The notes under the pieces were generated by a model. That model was not told where the DNA came from and made no database searches. It saw only the letters and a list, made by a program, of their open reading frames with translations. A program made the translations under genes and the position numbers. Shown here one piece after another: positions 52,759 to 59,971 of a stretch of DNA of 64,000 nucleotides. Source of the DNA: Nocardioides sp. SYSU D00065 (GTDB lineage: Bacteria > Actinomycetota > Actinomycetes > Propionibacteriales > Nocardioidaceae); the NCBI RefSeq assembly GCF_017916425.1, contig NZ_JAFMSX010000001.1, forward strand, positions 1,116,001 to 1,180,000, written 5' to 3'. Numbering within the stretch: position 1 is the first letter of the stretch; every line of letters starts with the position of its first letter.

Positions 52759-53235
52759 TCAGCCCGACTGGGCTGGGTGTGCCTCCGCCGTGCGCTCCAT
52801 GCGCAGGATCTGGATCTCCTGCTCGAAGTCGTCGGCGGACTCGAACGCGCGGTAGACGGAGGCGAACCGGAGGTACGCCACCTCGTCGAGCGCGCGCAGC
52901 GGCGCCAGGATCGCGAGACCGACGTCGTTGGCGTCGAACTCGGCCTGTCCGCTGAGGCGCAGGGCGTCCTCGACCTCCTGGCCGAGGCAGGCGAGCTGGG
53001 CGTCGGTGACCGGACGGCCCTTGCAGGCCTTGCGGACGCCGGCGATCGCCTTGTCGCGGTTGAACGGCTCGGTGGCGCCGGAGCGCTTGAGCACAGTGAG
53101 CTGCATCTTCTCGACCGTGGTGAACCTGCGGTCGCACTCGGCGCAGGTGCGGCGGCGACGGATGGAACCGCCGTCGTCAGCGACTCGGGAGTCGAGGACC
53201 TTGGTGTCCTCGTTCTTGCAGTAGGGACAGTGCAT
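52759..53235 (-). CDS. nrdR: Transcriptional repressor NrdR
   Basis: A 158-residue repressor of ribonucleotide reductase genes. The zinc ribbon has CPYC (3-6) and CAEC (31-34), and the ATP-cone domain (about 46-136) starts [16 protein letters not shown]. It binds ATP/dATP and NrdR boxes. GGAGGAGG precedes the ATG. It is placed just ahead of nrdJ, and an NrdR-type box lies in its own promoter region. Confidence 0.96.
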   Translation of the reverse strand: MHCPYCKNEDTKVLDSRVADDGGSIRRRRTCAECDRRFTTVEKMQLTVLKRSGATEPFNRDKAIAGVRKACKGRPVTDAQLACLGQEVEDALRLSGQAEFDANDVGLAILAPLRALDEVAYLRFASVYRAFESADDFEQEIQILRMERTAEAHPAQSG

Positions 53236-53580
53236 GGGTCCTCCTCCCGGGTACGTCGAGGCATGGCACGTACACCCGTCTCAACAGGGTGTCGCCTGGG
53301 GATGTTCCTGTGGACAACTAGCCTGGAGCTGTGCGCTTCGCCGCCTGGCCTGTGCACCAGATGTGGATAACTACAGCGGTGTAACTACTAGATGTAGTGG
53401 TAACCGTACGCCCCGGCCACGACGCTTGGCAAGCGAATGCCGAACCTCGTCGGACCGATTCCACCGGCTCGCTAAAACCGCAGGTCAGTGGCCGTTCCAC
53501 CTCTCGCGTCCCGGCGTGTCGACCCCCGCACCTGGTCGAAATCGCATCCTCGCCCATGCCCCATCCGCCACAATGGGCGC
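53236..53580. other. 345-bp intergenic region with an NrdR-type box
   Basis: No gene seen. It contains the NrdR-type box at 53387-53398 and a degenerate half-site ACTA at 53370. On the minus strand a TAGTTAT -10-like element follows a possible -35, giving a long leader for nrdR. The right end holds CACAAT (53569-53574), 6 nt before the membrane protein at 53581. Confidence 0.55.
53387..53398 (-). promoter_or_regulatory. NrdR-type box upstream of nrdR
   Basis: ACTACATCTAGT on the coding strand, a palindrome-like 12-mer of the ACTAnATnTAGT NrdR-box type. It lies 152 nt upstream of the nrdR ATG. Autoregulation of the nrdR-nrdJ unit is inferred. Confidence 0.55.
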
Positions 53581-53937
53581 GTGTCCACGGGGAAGAGAGC
53601 AGGGTCGCGCAAGGGCGCCCGGCCACCCCGGACGCTGAACAAGGCCGCCCTCGTCATCGGCGCCGCCATCACCCTGTGCGTCATCGCGTGGGGCTACCTG
53701 GTCTACGCCGCCATCGACTTCGGTACGGCGGCGCGCGAGGGATCCGGCGGCTCGGCCTGGGCATTCATGGGGCTGGCCAGCCTGGGCGCGGTCGCCTGCC
53801 TGTTCGTCGGCCTGCTCCTGGTCGCCCGGCTCTCGCGCGCGCTCGGGATCACCGCGCCGCCACCTACCTCCGCCGGCGCCTCCGCCGACGAGCCAGCCGT
53901 TCCCCGACCCGTCGGCGGGAAGCGCGCGGCTCGCTGA
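53581..53937 (+). CDS. Small two-TM membrane protein
   Basis: A 118-residue protein of unknown family. A basic N-terminus (GKRAGSRKGARPPR) leads into TM1 (about 22-43) and TM2 (about 59-81), then a Pro/Ala-rich tail ending in basic residues. GTG 53581 follows CACAAT by 6 nt. It diverges from nrdR and is not obviously related to it. Confidence 0.7.
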   Translation: MSTGKRAGSRKGARPPRTLNKAALVIGAAITLCVIAWGYLVYAAIDFGTAAREGSGGSAWAFMGLASLGAVACLFVGLLLVARLSRALGITAPPPTSAGASADEPAVPRPVGGKRAAR

Positions 53938-53998
53938 TCCACCTGATCGTGGAGGATCCGAGTCACCTGGTGGCTCGGAACTTCCACGATGTCGGGTG

Positions 53999-54775
53999 TC
54001 AGCGGATCACGAGCTGCGGAAGCGCCTCCACGATCTCGAGCGGTTGCCCGTCGCCCGCGACGGTGAGCGTCTCCGTGATGGCGACCCAGTCGCCGTCCCC
54101 GATCCGGTACTCCCCCGCGTACGTCGTGTCCAGGCCGAGCGTTACCTTTCCGGTGCGCTGGTAGGCGTGCGTGACGTCGAGGTCGGGGTGCGGTGCGCCC
54201 GGGCTGTCCGTCGTCGTGCTGGTCCCGTCGCCGAAGTGGAACGTGTACGACGTCGGCACCGCGCGGATAGCAACGCGCCGGCCCGCCAGGACGACGTCCT
54301 GCGTGATCGCAGCGTGGTCCGGCGTGTAGAAGTTCGTCTCGAAGTTCACCAGCGTCTTGCCGCCGGGCGGCTGCACGACGAGCTCTGAGTCCGGCCAGGC
54401 GATCCGTCTGAATTCGCGGAGGATCAGTTGGGCGATGTTGACCTGGTCGACCTCGTTCTCCGGCACGCAGACGTCACCGACGTCGTTCCCATTGAGGAAG
54501 ACGTCATGCCAGAAGCCCGCCGCGCCGCCCTCCTCGCACTCGACGTGCTCAGAGCAAATCCCCCCGTTGCCGCACTGGATAGTCACAACCCACGTCTGCC
54601 CATCGCCAGAGCTCGCGCTAGCGGAATAGTCCGCGTAGGTCCAAGTGCAGTCCGCGTCCAGCTGTTCCCAACCGACCGATACACACGACGATTCAGCGGT
54701 CGCCTGCGATGCGAGCAAGGCAACAAGCACCGAAGTCAGGATGCTTGCCGCAACGAGACCTCGAAGGACAGCCAT
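53999..54775 (-). CDS. Secreted PKD-domain protein
   Basis: A 258-residue exported protein with a signal peptide (about 1-28), a Cys-rich stretch (residues about 30-85, CTWTYAD, CGNGGICSEHVECEEGG) and a PKD/polycystin-type beta domain (FHFGDGTSTTT, HAYQRTGKVTLGL). PKD domains usually sit in surface or extracellular proteins. ATG overlaps the lipoprotein stop by 1 nt (TGATG), so it is coupled to the DUF6318 gene. Codon use is less GC-rich around 54560-54760. Confidence 0.8.
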   Translation of the reverse strand: MAVLRGLVAASILTSVLVALLASQATAESSCVSVGWEQLDADCTWTYADYSASASSGDGQTWVVTIQCGNGGICSEHVECEEGGAAGFWHDVFLNGNDVGDVCVPENEVDQVNIAQLILREFRRIAWPDSELVVQPPGGKTLVNFETNFYTPDHAAITQDVVLAGRRVAIRAVPTSYTFHFGDGTSTTTDSPGAPHPDLDVTHAYQRTGKVTLGLDTTYAGEYRIGDGDWVAITETLTVAGDGQPLEIVEALPQLVIR

Positions 54776-55287
54776 CACAGGATCCCGAAGTGCGTCACTG
54801 TCCACACGCCCTTGGTCAGACCGAGGGTTACGCGAATCGTCGTCCGCCCGCCCGGCAGCGTTTCAGTTCGGCCGTCGCCGCTCTTGATGATCGTCTCGGG
54901 CAGCACCTTCGTGACGTCATAGGTCGGCGGACTCGACCCTCTCCGCACCATGCTTACAACGCGAGACCCGGCAAACTCTGCGCTACCGCCGTCGGCATAC
55001 ACCTTGCGAACGTTGTCAACAAACGCCTGGCACGGTTCGCACCTTGGCGCCATTCGGTCGTACTCCTCCGTCGCCCCTGTCACTTGCATTTCGTCGCCGG
55101 CCTTTACCCACCGCCGAATGAACTCCTCCGGACTCTCCTGCTCCGCAGTCTCCGTCTCCGTCGGCGTCGACGCAGGAGACGACGTCGTGGGATCGGGCAT
55201 CTTCGGCGTGGGCTCGGCCTCGTCGGTGCACCCGGCGAGGAGCAGCGGAGCGACGAGGGTGACGGCGAGCGCGCGGCGTACGTGCAT
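54775..55287 (-). CDS. DUF6318-family lipoprotein
   Basis: A 170-residue lipoprotein. The lipobox is LLAGC (Cys20), then a Thr/Pro/Ser/Glu linker (about 24-52) and a folded domain with PEEFIRRWVKAGDEMQVTG and CEPCQAFVDNVRKVYADGG, typical of the DUF6318 family of actinobacterial lipoproteins. The function is unknown. It is first of a two-gene operon with the PKD protein, the usual pairing for this family as far as I recall. Confidence 0.85.
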   Translation of the reverse strand: MHVRRALAVTLVAPLLLAGCTDEAEPTPKMPDPTTSSPASTPTETETAEQESPEEFIRRWVKAGDEMQVTGATEEYDRMAPRCEPCQAFVDNVRKVYADGGSAEFAGSRVVSMVRRGSSPPTYDVTKVLPETIIKSGDGRTETLPGGRTTIRVTLGLTKGVWTVTHFGIL

Positions 55288-55423
55288 GAAGGTGCCTTCC
55301 CGAGAACAACGTCAGCACCGCGAAACTACCCATCCGGGCGGGGAATGAACCACCCCTGAGGCAAACCCTGTGGAGAACTTGCTGATAGTGGCAGCGAACG
55401 AGCGACTGCCTCGAAATGGCGCC

Positions 55424-55451
55424 GAGGGGCGGGCCAGCTGGCCCGCCCCTC
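55424..55451 (-). terminator. Perfect 28-bp palindrome after the LysM gene
   Basis: GAGGGGCGGGCCAG and CTGGCCCGCCCCTC, a 14-bp perfect inverted repeat with no spacer, 57 nt past the LysM stop. Confidence 0.7.
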
Positions 55452-55465
55452 GTCCTCCCCTTTGG

Positions 55466-55496
55466 TCCACCAGCCGGGGTCGAAGCGGCTGGTGGA
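55466..55496 (-). terminator. Second hairpin after the LysM gene
   Basis: TCCACCAGCC with GGCTGGTGGA, a 10-bp perfect stem and 11-nt loop, 12 nt past the LysM stop. With the 28-bp palindrome it gives two stacked terminator candidates. Confidence 0.6.
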
Positions 55497-55507
55497 GGCC
55501 TCTCGCG

Positions 55508-55861
55508 TCAGTCGGAGACGACTGGGACGCGGAGCTTCTGGCCGGCCGCGAGGCCGGTGGACTCGAGCGCGTTGAGGCGCTCGATCTCGCTCATCATCGA
55601 TCGGACGTCGCCGTCGGTGGCGGCGTCGCTGGCGATCTCCCACAGCGTGTCGCCGGGCGCGACCTGGACGATCTCGGTCGGCACCGGCTCTCCTGCGCGG
55701 TCCGTGCCGACCGCGCCGCCGGCGAGGAGGAACGCCACACCGAGGGCCAGGAACAGCGACGTCAGGAAGACGACAAGCCGGCCACGGCGCGTCAGGCGCA
55801 CGGTCGATCGGGAACGAGCGGAGGTGGGCGTGAAAGCGGGTGCAAGGCTGAGGGTGCTCAT
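55508..55861 (-). CDS. LysM-domain membrane protein beside lexA
   Basis: A 117-residue protein with a cytoplasmic basic region, one membrane helix (about 28-50) and a C-terminal LysM domain (about 62-115, VQVAPGDTLWEIASDAATD and LNALESTGLAAGQKLRVP) outside, where it would bind peptidoglycan. A LysM gene divergent from lexA is a common actinobacterial arrangement and SOS boxes in the shared region may control both. Start ATG 55861. Confidence 0.9.
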   Translation of the reverse strand: MSTLSLAPAFTPTSARSRSTVRLTRRGRLVVFLTSLFLALGVAFLLAGGAVGTDRAGEPVPTEIVQVAPGDTLWEIASDAATDGDVRSMMSEIERLNALESTGLAAGQKLRVPVVSD

Positions 55862-55966
55862 GGTGGCCTCCTGGGGAAGATCAGCCGGGTGGTCGGTCGA
55901 GCGAATGTCTAGTCGGAGCCACCGACAACGGGCCTGGCCCGGCAGCGGCGTCGATCAGACGTTCGA

Positions 55967-55982
55967 TCGAACACATGTACGA
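55967..55982. promoter_or_regulatory. LexA box 1
   Basis: TCGAACACATGTACGA; 11 of 12 positions match TCGAAC-N4-GTTCGA. It is nearest to the LysM gene. Confidence 0.75.
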
Positions 55983-55985
55983 CCT

Positions 55986-56001
55986 TAGAGCACGTGTTCG
56001 A
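55986..56001. promoter_or_regulatory. LexA box 2 (weaker)
   Basis: TAGAGCACGTGTTCGA; the right half is perfect and the left half matches at 4 of 6. Confidence 0.6.
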
Positions 56002-56017
56002 ACAACGCAAGCATCCG

Positions 56018-56033
56018 TCGAACACGTGTTCGC
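56018..56033. promoter_or_regulatory. LexA box 3
   Basis: TCGAACACGTGTTCGC; 11 of 12 positions match. The strongest of the four together with box 4. Confidence 0.8.
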
Positions 56034-56066
56034 CGGCATGCATCGAGACGCCTCGACACGCGGACT

Positions 56067-56082
56067 TCGAACAGGTGTTTGA
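56067..56082. promoter_or_regulatory. LexA box 4
   Basis: TCGAACAGGTGTTTGA; 11 of 12 positions match. It lies 91 nt upstream of the lexA start, consistent with autorepression. Confidence 0.8.
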
Positions 56083-56172
56083 TCCGGCCCGGCCGCGCGC
56101 ACTACGGTGGGCGCACCAGCCACTCCCGGGCCGACGCGGGCCGCGGGGTGGGCAACCGTAGTGGAGGACCGC

Positions 56173-56895
56173 ATGGCCAAGTCAGACGACCCCAACGTCA
56201 TCGAGATGCCCGACGGCCCCCCGGACGCGACGGGCCTGACCCCTCGTCAGCAGCGCGTGCTGGCGACGATCAAGGACTCGATCGAGACCAAGGGCTACCC
56301 GCCCAGCATGCGCGAGATCGGACAGGCGGTCGGCCTGACCTCCTCCTCCAGCGTCGCGCACCAGCTGCGCGTGCTGGAGGGCAAGGGCTTCCTCAAGCGC
56401 GACCCCAACCGCCCGCGCGCCCTCGAGGTCTTCCTGCCCGAGGTGATGGCGGCCCGCCGCTCGATCTCCAGCGGCGAGGAATCGAGCATCGACGAGACCG
56501 GCATCGGCGACGTCGCGCCGACCGCGGTCAACATCCCGGTCGTCGGCCGGATCGCCGCCGGCGGTCCGATCCTCGCCGAGGAGCAGGTCACCGACGTGTT
56601 CCCGCTGCCCAAGCAGCTCGTCGGCGACGGCACGCTGTTCCTCCTCGAGGTCTCAGGCGACTCCATGGTCGACGCCGCCATCTGCAACGGCGACTACGTC
56701 GTGATCCGCCAGGAGCAGACGGCCGACAACGGCCAGATCGTCGCCGCGCTCATCGACGGCGAGGCGACCGTCAAGACGTTCCAGCGCAAGGACGGGCACG
56801 TCTGGCTGCTGCCCCACAACGAGGCCTACGACCCCATCCCCGGCGACAACGCCACGATCCTCGGTGTCGTCACGGCGGTGCTGCGCAGCGTCTGA
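56173..56895 (+). CDS. lexA: SOS repressor LexA
   Basis: A 240-residue repressor. The winged helix (about 22-85, [14 protein letters not shown] start, [22 protein letters not shown]) and S24 peptidase domain are intact: cleavage site A129-G130 in RIAAGGPI, S164 in VSGDSMVD and K201 in ATVKTFQR. On DNA damage RecA triggers its self-cleavage. ATG 56173 has GGAGG 6 nt upstream. Four SOS boxes lie upstream, so it is strongly autoregulated. Confidence 0.97.
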   Translation: MAKSDDPNVIEMPDGPPDATGLTPRQQRVLATIKDSIETKGYPPSMREIGQAVGLTSSSSVAHQLRVLEGKGFLKRDPNRPRALEVFLPEVMAARRSISSGEESSIDETGIGDVAPTAVNIPVVGRIAAGGPILAEEQVTDVFPLPKQLVGDGTLFLLEVSGDSMVDAAICNGDYVVIRQEQTADNGQIVAALIDGEATVKTFQRKDGHVWLLPHNEAYDPIPGDNATILGVVTAVLRSV

Positions 56896-56959
56896 GGCGT
56901 ACGCCGGGGGCGCCGCGCTCGGCGTACGGCGCGCTCGCCCCCGGTGTAGCCTCGCGGCG

Positions 56960-57676
56960 ATGTCCGCCGACGCACCCGACCCCGCGCTGTTCCGCACCCG
57001 TCCGGGCAACCGGCGCCGGCTCGTACCGGCCGCCGAGGCCGAGCTCGGCCGGCTGACGGCCGCCGGCGAGGAGTCCGGCTGGCTCAGCCCGCTGGCGTAC
57101 AACCTCACGATCAGCCACAGCCACCGGTTCGTCTGGTACCGGGTGGCGAAGGTGGCGACGCGGACCATCCGTCACCACTGCGAGAGCCACGGCGTCAGCC
57201 TCGACGTCGACCACGCGATGCGCGTGCGCTACCCGCTGGCGGCGTTCGCCGACTACTTCACGTTCGCGTTCGTGCGCGACCCGCTCGACCGGTTTGTCTC
57301 GGCGTGGCAGGACAAGGTCGTCCACAACAACTACTACGCCTTCGACGAGGCGACGCACGAGCGGATGCAGGTCGTGGAGGAGTTCGCCCGCTGGACCGCG
57401 GCGCAGGACCTCTCCGCCGTGCCGGGCACCGACCAGCACCTCACGCTCCAGAGCAGGATGATCGACCTCAACCGTGTCGACTTCGTCGGTCGCCTGGAGA
57501 CTTTCGACCGCGACTTCGCGGAGGTGTGCGAGCGGGTGGGCGCGCCGGCGGTGCCGACCGCGCCGCAGAACCAGACCGCACCCGGCGGTCGGGACCGGCA
57601 GGTGTCCGACGAGCTGCGCGACCTGGTGGCGCGGATGTACCGGCGCGACTACCAGGTCTTCGGCTATCCGGCGTAG
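56960..57676 (+). CDS. Sulfotransferase family 2-like protein
   Basis: A 238-residue protein of the carbohydrate/heparan sulfotransferase (PF03567-like) group. It shows FVWYRVAKVATRTIRHH (5' PAPS loop-type motif), FAFVRDPLDRFVSAW (3' phosphate-binding motif) and VGRLETFDRD. It would transfer sulfate from PAPS. TAGCCT (56947-56952) lies 7 nt before ATG 56960. No PAPS synthesis genes are nearby and the acceptor is unknown. Confidence 0.82.
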   Translation: MSADAPDPALFRTRPGNRRRLVPAAEAELGRLTAAGEESGWLSPLAYNLTISHSHRFVWYRVAKVATRTIRHHCESHGVSLDVDHAMRVRYPLAAFADYFTFAFVRDPLDRFVSAWQDKVVHNNYYAFDEATHERMQVVEEFARWTAAQDLSAVPGTDQHLTLQSRMIDLNRVDFVGRLETFDRDFAEVCERVGAPAVPTAPQNQTAPGGRDRQVSDELRDLVARMYRRDYQVFGYPA

Positions 57677-57679
57677 GCC

Positions 57680-59683
57680 TCAGGCCCTCGTCTGCCCCAG
57701 CCGCGCCAACGCCTGGCGGACGAGCGCCGGGTCGGTCGTCGACCACATGGGCGGCAGCGACGCCTTGAGGAAGCGGCCGTAGCGGGCGGTCTCCAGGCGC
57801 GGGTCGAGGACCGCGACGACCCCGCGGTCGGACGTCGTCCGGATCAGCCGGCCGGCGCCCTGCGCGAGCAGCAGCGCCGCATGGGTGGCGGCGACCTGCA
57901 TGAACCCGTTGCCGCCGGCCTGATCGGCGGCGCGCTGGCGCGCCGACATCAGCGGGTCGTCGGGACGCGGGAACGGGATGCGGTCGATGATCACGAGCTG
58001 GCAGGTGTCGCCCGGCACATCGAGCCCCTGCCACAGCGACAGGGTCCCGAACAGGCAGGTGTGCGGGTCCTCGACGAACTGCTTGGCGAGCTCGGGGAGC
58101 TGGGCGTCGCCCTGGGCCAGCGTGGTCAGGTGCGGCAGCCGCGCCCGCACCGCCTCGGCGGCGGCCTCCGCGGCGCGGCGCGAGGAGAACAGCCCGAGCG
58201 TACGGCCCTCGAGCGCGTCGACGAGGTCGCAGATCTCGTCGAGCTGGGCCGGCCCGAGGCCGTCACGGCCCGGCTGCGGCAGGTGGCGGGCGACGTAGAG
58301 GATCGACTGCTGGCCGTAGTCGAAGGGCGAGCCGACGTCCAGGCCCTTCCACGGCAGCGCGGTGTCGGGGTCGGTGGTCACGACCTGCGACCCGACCCGC
58401 TCGGTGGGCTTGAGTCCCAGCGATGTCGCGACCGCGCCGAACTCGCCACCGAGCATGAGCGTGGCGCTGGTGAAGACGACGGTCTTGTCGGTGAGCAGCT
58501 TGTCGCGCATCGGGCCCCACACCTGGAGTGGCGCGACGTGGAGCCGGGCCGGGAACCGGTCGCGGGCCTCGCCGAGCCACATCACGTCGGCCTGCGACCC
58601 GGCCGCCATCCGCTCGGCGTTGGCGAAGACCTCCTGCACCATGCCCTTGGCCTGGGTGCGGCCCGCGTCGCCCTCCCCCTCGCCGCCGCCTGACTCGCGG
58701 GGGAACGCCGACAGGCACGCCCGCGCGGCGTCGCGCACGAGCACGAGCGCGTCGGACAGCTGCGTGGAGAGCTGGTCGATGCGCCCGGGCGGTGTCGCCT
58801 CGATGGCCTCGGCGAGCTGCGCGGCCGCGTCCTCCAGGTCGCCGGCCGGATCGCCGTCGGCCGCGTCGGTCCAGCGGGTGGCTCGTCGAGCCGCGCGCTC
58901 GATGTCGGACACGCCCAGCTCGTCGGTCGCGGCCTGGGTCACGCGGGCGGTCAGCTCGTGCGCCTCGTCGATGACGACGGTGTCGTAGTCGGGGATCATC
59001 GGCACGTCCTCGATCGCGTCGATCGCGAGCAGGGAGTGGTTGGTGACGATGAGGTGACTGCGCTGCGCCTTCTCGCGCGCCAGCTCGGCGAAGCACTCCG
59101 CGCCGAACGGGCACTTGGCGGCACCGAGGCACTCGCGGTGGTTGACCGAGACCTGACGCCACTCGCGGTCGGTGTGGCGCGGGGCGTTGTCGCGCTCGCC
59201 GCTGCCGCCCTGCTCGGTCTCCTGCTCCGCCCACGCGCGCAGCTCGAGCACCTTCTCGGCCATCGCGCCCAGCGGGACGTCGACGAGGGTGCCCTGGTCG
59301 TCGGGCACGCCGGCGCGGACCCGGTGGAGGCAGGCGTAGTTGGAACGGCCCTTGAGCACGGCGTACGACGTGTCGAGGCCGGGCACGTCCTTGACCGCCT
59401 CGACCAGGCGTGGGAGGTCGCGCTCGACGAGCTGGTGCTGCAGGGCGAGCGTGGCGGTGGCGACCACGACGCGCTTGTCGTGGAGCAGCGCCGGCACGAG
59501 GTAGCCCAGCGACTTGCCGGTGCCGGTGCCGGCCTGCACGAGCAGGTGCCGGCCCTCCTCCATGGCCTCGGCCACCTCGGCGGCCATCTGCACCTGGCCG
59601 TCGCGCTGCTGCCCGCCGAGCGCTGTCACAGCGCGCGCCAGCACCTCGCCGACGGGCTGGGTGGCGGTGGCGGTCTCGGGCAC
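57680..59683 (-). CDS. dinG: DinG-like FeS superfamily 2 helicase
   Basis: A 667-residue XPD/DinG-type DNA helicase. Walker A AGTGTGKSL is at 51-59 and DEAH at 239-242. The four Cys of a [4Fe-4S] cluster are C118, C185, C191 and C197. The C-terminal motifs SLWQGLDVPG and QGAGRLIRT are present. It unwinds DNA or R-loops in repair. GTG 59683 follows TAGGGT (59690-59695) by 6 nt. It is near lexA and may be SOS-related, but no LexA box is seen at its own start. Confidence 0.94.
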   Translation of the reverse strand: MPETATATQPVGEVLARAVTALGGQQRDGQVQMAAEVAEAMEEGRHLLVQAGTGTGKSLGYLVPALLHDKRVVVATATLALQHQLVERDLPRLVEAVKDVPGLDTSYAVLKGRSNYACLHRVRAGVPDDQGTLVDVPLGAMAEKVLELRAWAEQETEQGGSGERDNAPRHTDREWRQVSVNHRECLGAAKCPFGAECFAELAREKAQRSHLIVTNHSLLAIDAIEDVPMIPDYDTVVIDEAHELTARVTQAATDELGVSDIERAARRATRWTDAADGDPAGDLEDAAAQLAEAIEATPPGRIDQLSTQLSDALVLVRDAARACLSAFPRESGGGEGEGDAGRTQAKGMVQEVFANAERMAAGSQADVMWLGEARDRFPARLHVAPLQVWGPMRDKLLTDKTVVFTSATLMLGGEFGAVATSLGLKPTERVGSQVVTTDPDTALPWKGLDVGSPFDYGQQSILYVARHLPQPGRDGLGPAQLDEICDLVDALEGRTLGLFSSRRAAEAAAEAVRARLPHLTTLAQGDAQLPELAKQFVEDPHTCLFGTLSLWQGLDVPGDTCQLVIIDRIPFPRPDDPLMSARQRAADQAGGNGFMQVAATHAALLLAQGAGRLIRTTSDRGVVAVLDPRLETARYGRFLKASLPPMWSTTDPALVRQALARLGQTRA

Positions 59684-59769
59684 CAGAGAACCCTACGGGG
59701 CGGCGCCGACACCACGGCGTACGCCGTCCACAACGCGCCGCGGCCGTTCGCCGCAGGCGCGCGGAGGAC

Positions 59770-59901
59770 TCAGTAGTTCTTCTTGCGCCCGATCTGGCGC
59801 TCGATGCGGCGCTCGGGCTGGCCGAGCAGGCGGGCCAGGATCTTGACCCGGTAGCGGTAGGCGACCACGCCCAGGACGACGATCAGCAGGATCCACAGCA
59901 T
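59770..59901 (-). CDS. 43-residue membrane peptide next to dinG
   Basis: A short open frame starting ATG with TACGCT (59908-59913) 6 nt before it. It encodes a helix MLWILLIVVLGVVAYRYRV and then a strongly basic tail (RRIERQIGRKKNY). It is too short for routine gene calls but has a leaderless promoter and a clean stop. It resembles small single-TM proteins in related genomes from memory. The function is unknown. Confidence 0.65.
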   Translation of the reverse strand: MLWILLIVVLGVVAYRYRVKILARLLGQPERRIERQIGRKKNY

Positions 59902-59971
59902 GGGCAGAGCGTACGCCCGGCGCCAACCGCTCGGGGGTTCCGCGCCAGCGCCGGCGCGGAACGCCCGTCCG

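Larger units (their letters stand above)
55862..56172. other. 311-bp shared SOS control region
   Basis: No gene. Four LexA-type boxes lie at 55967-56082, between the divergent LysM gene and lexA. A GGAGG ribosome site precedes lexA. Confidence 0.8.

Noticed and set aside
53370..53386. Second NrdR box next to the first
   Set aside because: Only one half-site matches and the distance is 17 bp, not the usual integral spacing between paired NrdR boxes.
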